The notes below the pieces were generated by a model. That model was not told the origin of the DNA. It ran no database searches and saw only the letters and a program-made list of their open reading frames with translations. From NCBI GenBank assembly GCA_045402695.1, contig JAWPNA010000136.1:1-5826 (forward strand): DNA of 5,826 nucleotides, written 5' to 3'. Position 1 is the stretch's first letter, and each line of letters begins with the position of its first letter. The stretch comes from JAWPNA01 sp045402695 (GTDB taxonomy: Bacteria; Acidobacteriota; Polarisedimenticolia; JACPZX01; DASXTC01). A program made the translations under genes and the position numbers. This document shows positions 1 to 5,345 of this stretch, one piece after another.

Positions 1-261
1 CAGGTCCGCGGGGATTCCCTGCGGGCGGGAGAGGTCGGCGCCTTGCTCATCCCTGATGAGCCCCTGGTGCAGCGCGCGCTGGAGGAGAAAGGTCTGATGC
101 TCTTCCCCCTCGAAGTGAAGGCGTCGTGCGCGGCGGGAAGCCTCTATTTCAACTCCAGCCAGCCGCGATTGACCCTCGGGTTCGCCCGCTATCGAGTGAT
201 GTTGTACAACACGACCGACAAGACGGTGAGCGTGCAGCTTTACGCCTACCTCACAAACTGA
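1..261 (+). CDS. 3' end of an unrecognised protein (5' partial)
   Basis: The frame is open from the first base of the window to a TGA at 259-261, giving 86 visible residues. The true start lies upstream; the TTG at 43 is only an internal Leu codon as far as can be judged. The visible part begins with charged, helix-compatible sequence (EPLVQRALEEKGLMLFPLEV). It then becomes rich in Ser, Thr, Tyr and hydrophobics in short alternating runs (LTLGFARYRVMLY, TVSVQLYAYLTN), which suggests a beta-rich C-terminal end. There is one Cys and no membrane segment or known catalytic motif. I do not recognise the family. The downstream neighbour tlpA points the other way and its stop lies 9 bp beyond this one, so the two genes converge and do not share a transcript. 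That this is a real gene is inferred from its open frame and the snug fit to the neighbouring stop. Confidence 0.6.
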   Translation, partial: QVRGDSLRAGEVGALLIPDEPLVQRALEEKGLMLFPLEVKASCAAGSLYFNSSQPRLTLGFARYRVMLYNTTDKTVSVQLYAYLTN

Positions 262-270
262 GATCCGCCG

Positions 271-858
271 TCACGGTTTCGCGGATGGCGCCTTGGCGAG
301 AGCCTTTGCCCCGGGCTTGGCGCCTGACGTCGCTCCAGCGGGGGGCAGACCCAGCTGAGCGTGCACGACCTGGCTGACTTCCTTGTAGAAGTCCTGCCGC
401 ACACCCAGGTAGCTCTTGATCAGCTTGCCGCTGGTGTCGAACAGGTAGGTGGTCGGAACGATACTGACGTCGCCGAACCTCTCCATCGCGACATCGTCGC
501 CGAGCAGGACCCTGTACTTGATCCCGAGGTCCTTGTGCTTGTCGAGGAACGTCTGGACATCGGCCGGTTCGCCCGATTCCACCGCCACCCCGACGGCCTG
601 AAAGCCGTCCTTGCCGTACTTCTCGGCGAGCTTCGCAATCTGGGGCATCTCCTCGCGGCACGGGAGGCACCAGACGGCCCAGAAGTTCACCAGGGTAAGC
701 TTGTGCTCCTTGTATTCGATGACGGACCTGGCGCCTTTCAGGTCGGTCAGCAGGACGCTTGGCGCCCGCGCGAACTCGACTGCCCGCGCGGTCGGGATCG
801 AGCCCGATATCAAGGAAAGCGCCGAGGAAACGACGAGCGCGCCCGCGATCCTCTTCAT
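271..858 (-). CDS. TlpA/ResA-type periplasmic thiol-disulfide oxidoreductase
   Basis: A 195-residue exported thioredoxin-fold protein. Residues 1-26 form a signal peptide: K2 R3, a hydrophobic stretch to about 21, then an AxA cleavage site at A24-R25-A26. The thioredoxin domain spans about 35-170. It shows the strand LTLVNFWAVWC, the active site C64-L-P-C67, the following EEMPQIAKL helix typical of TlpA/ResA, and the cis-proline loop VPTTYLFD at P135. Family members usually reduce periplasmic disulfides, for example in cytochrome c maturation or on copper-site proteins; the partner cannot be told here because no ccm or cox gene is nearby. The last 25 or so residues are a low-complexity Ala/Lys/Pro/Gly tail, beyond the normal end of the fold. 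The ATG at 858 is chosen because GAGGA (868-872) lies 9 nt upstream and because it yields a complete signal peptide. It is divergent from the TonB-domain gene. Confidence 0.9.
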   Translation of the reverse strand: MKRIAGALVVSSALSLISGSIPTARAVEFARAPSVLLTDLKGARSVIEYKEHKLTLVNFWAVWCLPCREEMPQIAKLAEKYGKDGFQAVGVAVESGEPADVQTFLDKHKDLGIKYRVLLGDDVAMERFGDVSIVPTTYLFDTSGKLIKSYLGVRQDFYKEVSQVVHAQLGLPPAGATSGAKPGAKALAKAPSAKP

Positions 859-973
859 GAACAGTCATCCTCGAGCATGGCGCATCCTACTACAACGATG
901 GGCCGTTTGCAGGGGCGTGCCTTCCTCCTGTATGATCTCCGTATCCCATCCACCCCTCAGCCAGGGAGGAGCC
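859..973. promoter_or_regulatory. Divergent intergenic region between tlpA-like and TonB-domain genes
   Basis: These 115 bp separate two genes reading outward, so both promoters should lie here. For the plus strand there is TTGCAG (907-912), an 18-nt spacer and TATGAT (931-936, 5 of 6 matches to TATAAT), which would start transcription near 943 and leave a leader of about 30 nt. For the minus strand the best I can find is TAGGAT (complement of 884-889) with a CTGCAA (complement of 907-912) 17 nt upstream. This is weak, and it reuses the same bases as the plus-strand -35. If both are real, the two promoters would overlap back to back. The assignments are pattern-based only. Confidence 0.4.
963..970 (+). 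promoter_or_regulatory. Ribosome binding site of the TonB-domain gene
   Basis: AGGGAGGA is a strong Shine-Dalgarno match, ending 3 nt before the ATG at 974. The spacing is on the short side. It fixes the start at 974 although the frame is open further upstream to 611, and this start also gives a full signal peptide. Confidence 0.75.
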
Positions 974-1372
974 ATGAACCGGCATCCCGTTGCTGCGATC
1001 GCGCCGATCCTGCTCGTGCTGATCGTGTGCCTTACGCCCGGGCCCCACCCAGCGGCCGGCACGCCCGACCTGAAGATGTACCCCGCCTCCGATTTCACCG
1101 ATACGGGCTACATGCAGAAAGTGCACAAGAAGGTCGGCCTCGCCTGGAAGAGGCCCGAGCAGACACCCAAGCCCGGCGGCAAGGCGGTCGTGATCGCCAC
1201 CATCCTTCGGGACGGCAGCCTCCTCGAGGCCAAGCTGCACATGAAGAGCGGGCTGGAGGCGTGGGACAAGTCGGCGCTCGACGCGGTCAAGCAGTCATCG
1301 CCGTTCGATCCTCTGCCGAAGGGATATCCCAGGACGTCGGTGGAAGTGCACTTCCACTTCGAGTACAACTGA
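974..1372 (+). CDS. Small exported protein with TonB/TolA-type C-terminal domain
   Basis: A 132-residue protein. Residues 6-22 are hydrophobic (AAIAPILLVLIVCL), followed by PGPHPAAG, so it is either exported and cleaved near A28-G29 or held by an uncleaved N-terminal anchor. C19 lacks a good lipobox context (LIVC). From about 46 to the end it matches the TonB/TolA C-terminal fold: Y46 helix, W58-x-x-P61, the GKAVVIATILRDGSLLEAKLH strand pair with the RDG turn (79-81), SG at 92-93, the D-x-x-A-L-D-A-V helix (98-105), the SPFDPLP loop (109-115), and a final alternating strand VEVHFHFEY. In the family this domain contacts outer-membrane partners or periplasmic proteins to pass on energy or hold the envelope. 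Unlike TonB or TolA it has almost no periplasm-spanning linker (about 20 residues), and no exbB/exbD or tolQ/tolR lies beside it. Energy transfer is therefore doubtful and its role open. Confidence 0.85.
   Translation: MNRHPVAAIAPILLVLIVCLTPGPHPAAGTPDLKMYPASDFTDTGYMQKVHKKVGLAWKRPEQTPKPGGKAVVIATILRDGSLLEAKLHMKSGLEAWDKSALDAVKQSSPFDPLPKGYPRTSVEVHFHFEYN
1340..1357. repeat. 18-bp perfect palindrome inside the 3' end of the TonB-domain gene
   Basis: GTGGAAGTGCACTTCCAC reads identically on both strands. It encodes V123-E-V-H-F-H128, the last beta strand of the protein, and ends 15 bp before the stop codon. A separate 10-bp palindrome (gggatatccc, 1321-1330) lies 9 bp upstream. No T-run follows on either strand, so it does not look like an intrinsic terminator. 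Confidence 0.8.
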
Positions 1373-1382
1373 GCCAGCCCCG

Positions 1383-2561
1383 CTACCTTCCGAACGGCAG
1401 CGCGTCGAGGTATTTCAGGCCGGTGCCGGTGTTGAACAGCACCACGCGGTCGGCGGCCGAGACCTTCCGTTCCTCCAGCAGCCGCCGCAAAGCAAGGACG
1501 CAGGCGGCCCCCTCAGGGCAGGCGAAGATCCCTTCGAGGCCGCCGATCTCCTTCACCGCCGCGACCAGCTTCTCCTCTTCGGCCGCGACGGCCGCGCCGC
1601 CGCTCTCTCGCAACGCCCGCAGCATGAGGAAGTCCCCGATCGCGGAGGGCACGCACAGCCCCGACGCGATGGTGTGGGGATCGGGCCACGGCTCGGCATT
1701 CTCCTTTCCCTCATCGAACGCCTTCACGATCGGAGCGCAGCCTGAGGACTGGACCGAGACCATGCGCGGGCGGCGCGCGTCGATCCACCCGATCGCCTCC
1801 ATCTCGGCGAAAGCCTTCCACATGCCGATGAGGCCGGTGCCGCCCCCCGTGGGATAGACGACGACGTCGGGCAGCTCCCCTTCCATCTGCTCGGCCAGCT
1901 CGTACCCCATTGTCTTCTTCCCTTCCAGGCGGTACGGCTCCTTCAGCGTCGAGAGATCGAACCAGCCTGCGTCGGGCTGTTGGGCCATCATCTCGCGCAT
2001 CGCCCGTCCGGCGTCCCCGATGTGCCCCTGGACACGGTGCGTCACTGCGCCGTGAACGGCCGCCTCGCGGAAAAACGGCGCGGGCGTCTCCTCCGGAAGG
2101 AAGATGTGCACGGGCAGGCCGACCCAGGCTCCGTAGGCCGCGGCGGCCGATCCCGCGTTGCCCGCGGACGGAAGGCACAGTACGCGCGCCCCCAGCTTGC
2201 GGGCCATCGCCACGGCGGCCGCGAGGCCGCGGGCCTTGAACGAGCCGGTCGGATTGACCGACTCGTCCTTGATGAAGAGGTGCTTGAGGCCGTAGCGCTT
2301 CGCCAGACGCTTCACCGGCACCAGCGGCGTGAACCCTTCTCCCAGCGGCTGGTACTCCCCCGGATCCGGCATGACCTCGCGGTAGCGCCACATGTCCGAC
2401 CCGCGCCGAGAGACCGTCCGCCGGGTCATGGCCTCCTTCGCCCGGCCTAGATCGTAGCGGGCGAGCAGCGGCATCCCACAGGCCGAGCACAGGTTCCAGA
2501 GCCGATCCTTCTCGTGGACCGTCTCGCAGGCCGAGCAGACCAGGTGAGTCAGGAAGCTCAT
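1383..2561 (-). CDS. thrC: Threonine synthase (PLP-dependent) with N-terminal zinc-ribbon motif
   Basis: A 392-residue enzyme converting O-phosphohomoserine and water to L-threonine and phosphate in the cytoplasm, the last step of threonine synthesis. The N-terminus carries C9-x-x-C12 and C25-x-x-C28, a small zinc-ribbon-like knuckle seen in a subset of threonine synthases. The fold-type II PLP core follows: LGEGFTPL (73-80), NPTGSFKARG with the Schiff-base lysine K109, the SAGNAGSA loop (132-139) for the substrate carboxylate, EPYRLEGKKTMGYELAEQ (208-225), the glycine-rich TGGGTG phosphate loop (238-243), and FNTGTGLKY near the C-terminus. The start at 2561 is set by the zinc ribbon, by GAAGGTG (2564-2570) just upstream, and by an ATGA overlap with the tyrS stop (2558-2561) that suggests translational coupling. 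The frame stays open further upstream inside tyrS, but that part is not protein-like. Other PLP lyases of this fold are possible, but the motif set favours ThrC. Confidence 0.92.
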   Translation of the reverse strand: MSFLTHLVCSACETVHEKDRLWNLCSACGMPLLARYDLGRAKEAMTRRTVSRRGSDMWRYREVMPDPGEYQPLGEGFTPLVPVKRLAKRYGLKHLFIKDESVNPTGSFKARGLAAAVAMARKLGARVLCLPSAGNAGSAAAAYGAWVGLPVHIFLPEETPAPFFREAAVHGAVTHRVQGHIGDAGRAMREMMAQQPDAGWFDLSTLKEPYRLEGKKTMGYELAEQMEGELPDVVVYPTGGGTGLIGMWKAFAEMEAIGWIDARRPRMVSVQSSGCAPIVKAFDEGKENAEPWPDPHTIASGLCVPSAIGDFLMLRALRESGGAAVAAEEEKLVAAVKEIGGLEGIFACPEGAACVLALRRLLEERKVSAADRVVLFNTGTGLKYLDALPFGR

Positions 2562-3793
2562 GTCACCTTCAATTTCTTGAATCGTCTGGGCCCCACCTTC
2601 ACCACGTAGGGTACAGGTCGCGGTGCGAGGGTAAAGTCGAGATCCATCACCCGCTCCGAGTCGACGCTGACGGCTCCGCTGGTGATGAGGCCGCGGGCTT
2701 TGCTCCCGGATGGTGTCAGGCCCGACAGAGTGAGCGCCTTCCAGATTGGAACCGGCTGGCCGCCGGCCTGGATCTCCTCCTCCGGAATATCGGATGGGAT
2801 CTCCTTCTGCGAGAAGACGCGATCGAACTCCCGCGCCGCTTCCTGGGCCGCCGCGCTGTCGTGGAAGTCCGCCGCGATCCTCTCCGCCAGCCCCACCTTG
2901 GCCTTGCGAGGATGAAGCGATCCGGCGGCGACGTCCTGCTTCAGCCGCGCGATCTCGGCGAGGCTGAGGTCCGTGCACAGCTCGTAATAGCGCCACATCA
3001 GATCGTCCGAGATCGACATCACCTTGCCGAAGATCTCCTTGGGGCTCTCGCTGATGCCGATGTAGTTACCCAGCGACTTCGACATCTTCTCCACTCCGTC
3101 CAGCCCTTCCAGCAGCGGCGTCGTCATGATGACCTGCGCCGGCAGGCCGTAGGCCCCCATGATCCGCCGGCCCACGAGCAGGTTGAAGGTCTGGTCGGTG
3201 CCTCCGAGCTCCACGTCGGCCTTCAGGAAGACCGAATCGTACGCCTGTGCCAGCGGGTAGAGAAACTCGTGGATGCCGATCGGCTCGTTGCCCTTGTACC
3301 GGCGGGCGAAGTCGTCGCGCTCCAGCATCCGGGCCACGGTGTACTTGCCCGCCAGTCGGATGAACCCCTCCGCGTCGAGCTTGCCCAGCCACTCGGAATT
3401 GAAGCGCACCGTGGTCTTCTCCGGGTGCAGGATCTTGAACACCTGCTTCTTGTAGGTCTCGGCGTTGGCCAGCACCTCCTCTCGAGTGAGCTGCGGGCGT
3501 GTCCTGGTTTTGCCCGTCGGGTCCCCGATCATTCCGGTGAAATCTCCGATCAGGAAGATGACGCTGTGGCCCATGTCCTGGAAGTGTTTCATCTTGCGCA
3601 GCAGGACCGTGTGGCCCAGGTGGATATCGGGCGCGGACGGGTCGAACCCTACCTTCACCGTGAGAGGCGAGCCTGAGGCCGCCGATCGCTTCAGCTTCTC
3701 GAGGAGCTCGGCCTCCGATTCGATCTGGACGGCGCCCTTCTTGAGGTACTCGAGCTGTTCGTTCACCTCGTGGGGAGACGCGGGCTGCGGCAT
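2558..3793 (-). CDS. tyrS: Tyrosyl-tRNA synthetase
   Basis: A 411-residue class I synthetase that activates tyrosine with ATP and charges tRNA-Tyr. It shows the HIGH motif as H58-L-G-H61 after KVGFDPSAPD, the FTGMIGDPTGK segment (85-95), the tyrosine-site stretch YPLAQAYDSVFLKADVELGG followed by TDQ (179-201), and K236-M-S-K-S240. A C-terminal S4 RNA-binding domain occupies about 348-408 (ALTLSGLTPSGSKARGLI, with a basic end RRFKKLKV). The HLGH signature and N-terminus EQLEYLKKGAVQI place it with the TyrZ-like branch (compare HVGH in E. coli TyrS). Length and motifs are intact. The ATG at 3793 is the only usable start: an in-frame TGA precedes it with no other start between. No Shine-Dalgarno is visible in the 9 nt before it. 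The radC stop lies 10 bp upstream and thrC overlaps the 3' end by 4 bp. Confidence 0.97.
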   Translation of the reverse strand: MPQPASPHEVNEQLEYLKKGAVQIESEAELLEKLKRSAASGSPLTVKVGFDPSAPDIHLGHTVLLRKMKHFQDMGHSVIFLIGDFTGMIGDPTGKTRTRPQLTREEVLANAETYKKQVFKILHPEKTTVRFNSEWLGKLDAEGFIRLAGKYTVARMLERDDFARRYKGNEPIGIHEFLYPLAQAYDSVFLKADVELGGTDQTFNLLVGRRIMGAYGLPAQVIMTTPLLEGLDGVEKMSKSLGNYIGISESPKEIFGKVMSISDDLMWRYYELCTDLSLAEIARLKQDVAAGSLHPRKAKVGLAERIAADFHDSAAAQEAAREFDRVFSQKEIPSDIPEEEIQAGGQPVPIWKALTLSGLTPSGSKARGLITSGAVSVDSERVMDLDFTLAPRPVPYVVKVGPRRFKKLKVT

Positions 3794-3802
3794 GGCTGGA
3801 TG

Positions 3803-3811
3803 ATTATAGCA
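3803..3811 (-). promoter_or_regulatory. Extended -10 promoter directly in front of tyrS
   Basis: On the minus strand the sequence is TGCTATAAT: a perfect TATAAT (3803-3808) with a TGn extension, overlapping the radC TAA stop. No good -35 is seen 16-18 nt upstream, which is common for extended -10 promoters. Transcription would start around 3796, only about 3 nt before the tyrS ATG at 3793. Confidence 0.5.
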
Positions 3812-4502
3812 ACCCCTTCTCCTTCAGGCTGACGAATCCGTTCGCCGAGACGATCAGATGGTCGTACAGCCCGATGCCGATGATCTCGCACGCTCTCTTG
3901 ATCGCACGGGTAAAGTCCACGTCGTCCTGACTGGGAGTGAGGCTGCCGCTCGGGTGGTTGTGCACAAGGATGAACCCCAGGGCCGAGCAGGCGATGGCCG
4001 GCTGGAGGATCTCGCGCGGGTGCGTGCGCGTCGTGTTGAGGCTGCCGATGGCGATCGTCTCGCGCGCGAGCAGGCGGTTCTGCGAGTCAAGGTAGAGCGC
4101 CACGAGATGCTCCTTGCGCGCCCGGCGCAGGTCCTTCACCTGAGCGTACGCCTCTCGAGGCCCCGACAGCGCCGGGCGCTCCTCGTCCTTCGGCGCGAAG
4201 GACCTGCGGCCCAGCTCGAAGAACGCCTTGAGCTGGCACGCTTTCACCAGTCCGATGCCGCGGTTGGTCTGCCACTCCTTGAGACTGATGCTGGGCAACG
4301 CGTCGAAACCGTACTTGCGCAGCAAACCATCGGCGATCTTCACGACGTTGCTGGCCCGGGTCCCCGAGCTCAGCGCGATCGCCATCAGCTCCGAGTGGCT
4401 CAAGGATCGCTCGCCCTGCTTCTGCAGCTTCTCGCGGGGCTGGAGCCCGCGGGGCAGATCGGACACACGTACCGTGGTTCCACTGCTGGTCGTTTCGGTC
4501 AT
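3804..4502 (-). CDS. radC: RadC family protein (JAB/MPN, JAMM metalloprotease-like fold)
   Basis: A 232-residue intact RadC/UPF0758 protein. The N-terminal third (about 13-100) holds the helix-hairpin-helix-like region: LPRGLQPREKL, then LSHSELMAIALSSGT, then RGIGLVKACQLKAFFELGRR. The C-terminal domain (about 110-232) is JAB/MPN with a full JAMM zinc site: E131 (KEH), H181-x-H183 in HNHPSG, S191 and D194 (PSQDD). The REILQPAI segment and GLYDHLIVS are also typical. The family name comes from an E. coli repair mutation later mapped to another gene, so a DNA-repair role is not established; a metal-dependent hydrolase activity is inferred from the motif. The ATG at 4502 has GGGAG (4511-4515) 8 nt upstream. 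It lies 34 bp after purN and its TAA forms part of the tyrS -10 element. Compared with the often frame-broken or plasmid-borne radC copies, this one sits among housekeeping genes. Confidence 0.95.
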   Translation of the reverse strand: MTETTSSGTTVRVSDLPRGLQPREKLQKQGERSLSHSELMAIALSSGTRASNVVKIADGLLRKYGFDALPSISLKEWQTNRGIGLVKACQLKAFFELGRRSFAPKDEERPALSGPREAYAQVKDLRRARKEHLVALYLDSQNRLLARETIAIGSLNTTRTHPREILQPAIACSALGFILVHNHPSGSLTPSQDDVDFTRAIKRACEIIGIGLYDHLIVSANGFVSLKEKGLL

Positions 4503-4510
4503 TCGGGCTG

Positions 4511-4515
4511 CTCCC
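4511..4515 (-). promoter_or_regulatory. Ribosome binding site of radC
   Basis: GGGAG on the minus strand with an 8-nt gap to the ATG at 4502. The purN-radC gap contains no promoter-like hexamers, so radC is probably read from the purN transcript. Confidence 0.6.
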
Positions 4516-4536
4516 GTCCGCCCACGGCCCCCCCGT

Positions 4537-5190
4537 TCACCGGCCCGTGATGTGGACTGTTCTCCCCTCGATCCGCAGCCTGTTGTTGAAGAAGAGGCTG
4601 ATTGCCTCAGGATAGAGCCTGTGTTCCTCCTTCAGGATCCTCTCGGCAAGCGTTTCCGTGGTGTCGTCCGGCTCGACACCGACCGCCGCCTGCGCGATGA
4701 TGGGGCCCGAGTCGAGCCCTTCGTCCACGAAGTGCACCGTCACGCCGGAGAGCTTCACACCGTACGCGAGCGCCTGCCTCTGCGCGTGCAGGCCCGGGAA
4801 GGCCGGCAGCAACGCCGGGTGGATGTTCATGATCCGTCCGGCGAACTTGCGCACGAACGCCGCCGACAGGAGCCGCATGTACCCGGCCAGGCACACGAGA
4901 CTCACGCCGCGCTGCTCGAGCGACGCGGCCACCTTCATGTCATGTTCCTCGCGCCCCCGGCTTGCGCGGTGATCGATGACGAGGGTCTCGATGCCGCGCG
5001 ACGCGGCAGCAGGAAGCCCCGCCGCGCGCGGCTCGTTGCTGATGACCACGCCCACGCGCGCCGGAATCTTCCCCTGGGCGCAGGCATCGGCGATCGCGAG
5101 CATGTTGGACCCACGCCCGCTGATCAGAATGCCGATGGCTCCGTCTCCCATACGGGAGCCGTCCGAAGCTCCGTGCCGGTCACTGGGCAT
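4537..5190 (-). CDS. purN: Phosphoribosylglycinamide formyltransferase (GART)
   Basis: A 217-residue folate-dependent enzyme transferring a formyl group from 10-formyltetrahydrofolate to GAR, the third step of de novo purine synthesis. The fold opens with IGILISGRGSNM (19-30), the phosphate-binding loop. CLAGYMRLL (100-108) leads to the catalytic N122-x-H124 in NIHPALLPAFPGLHAQRQAL, and D160 follows in VDEGLDSGPII. These match the E. coli triad N106, H108, D144. The start is uncertain. The ATG at 5190 adds 13 unconserved residues (MPSDRHGASDGSR) and has only weak GAGA upstream; an internal ATG at 5151 (M14) would place the conserved ISG where the family has it, also with a poor ribosome site. 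It heads the purN-radC-tyrS-thrC run and has a promoter-like element about 90 nt upstream. No purM or purH is in view. Confidence 0.94.
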   Translation of the reverse strand: MPSDRHGASDGSRMGDGAIGILISGRGSNMLAIADACAQGKIPARVGVVISNEPRAAGLPAAASRGIETLVIDHRASRGREEHDMKVAASLEQRGVSLVCLAGYMRLLSAAFVRKFAGRIMNIHPALLPAFPGLHAQRQALAYGVKLSGVTVHFVDEGLDSGPIIAQAAVGVEPDDTTETLAERILKEEHRLYPEAISLFFNNRLRIEGRTVHITGR

Positions 5191-5254
5191 CGAATCTCAT
5201 ACGGAATTCCATCCGGATGCGCATTCGTGCGGGAATGCCGGGAGCGTGGACCAT
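5180..5254 (-). other. Possible short leader ORF before purN (24 codons)
   Basis: Downstream of the predicted promoter an ATG at 5254 opens a 24-codon frame with further in-frame ATGs, ending at TGA 5180-5182. It overlaps the first purN ATG out of frame and stops 28 nt before the second candidate start at 5151. The peptide is Met/Arg-rich (MRIRMEFRMRF in its second half). No clear ribosome site is seen, so it may be chance. Confidence 0.15.
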
Positions 5255-5345
5255 CCCGCGGGAGGCTCTGGGGAACGGAATTATGTCACAGCCCAGCGCC
5301 GGGAATCAACGTGCGGGCGCGCCAGCAGCGTGGGCAAACCGTGGG
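5191..5345. promoter_or_regulatory. Intergenic leader region upstream of purN
   Basis: This 155-bp gap between the unrecognised gene and purN holds the promoter described separately (5280-5309) and, between its predicted start point and purN, several short symmetric elements: ggaattcc (5203-5210), catccggatg (5210-5219), a 6-bp inverted repeat GCATTC/GAATGC with a 6-nt loop (5221-5238), and tcccgcggga (5254-5263). No T-rich terminator is seen after the upstream gene, so some read-through into purN is possible. No known riboswitch pattern is recognised. Confidence 0.45.
5280..5309 (-). promoter_or_regulatory. Sigma70-like promoter for the purN-radC-tyrS-thrC unit
   Basis: On the minus strand: -35 TTGATT (complement of 5304-5309, 4 of 6 matches), an 18-nt spacer, then -10 CATAAT (complement of 5280-5285, 5 of 6) preceded by TGA, giving an extended -10. 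The predicted start is near 5273, leaving a leader of about 82 nt to the ATG at 5190. This is one of the few AT-rich spots in the right half of the window. Confidence 0.6.

Noticed and set aside
611..973. Upstream extension of the TonB-domain gene frame
   Set aside because: It overlaps the tlpA-like gene antisense. The strong ribosome site before 974 and the signal peptide fix the start there.
1373..1382. Possible bidirectional terminator between the convergent TonB-domain gene and thrC
   Set aside because: The gap is 10 bp and no hairpin followed by a T-run is present on either strand. The nearby palindrome lacks a T-tract.
361..1857. A 498-codon open frame on the plus strand
   Set aside because: It runs antisense to the tlpA-like gene and thrC and out of frame with the TonB-domain gene. 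The product is Arg/Pro/His-rich without any motif, a typical shadow in GC-rich DNA.
2562..2996. Upstream extension of the thrC frame to 2996
   Set aside because: The extension lies inside tyrS in another frame and is low-complexity Gly/Arg. The zinc ribbon, ribosome site and ATGA overlap all support the start at 2561.
2861..3676. A 271-codon open frame on the plus strand
   Set aside because: It is entirely antisense to tyrS, whose motifs are complete; a GC-rich codon-bias artefact.
3794..3803. T-box or other tRNA-sensing leader in front of tyrS
   Set aside because: Only 10 bp separate radC and tyrS and there is no room for a structured leader; the upstream sequence is radC coding.
4503..4536. 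Promoter in the purN-radC gap
   Set aside because: The gap is nearly all G and C, with no -10-like hexamer.
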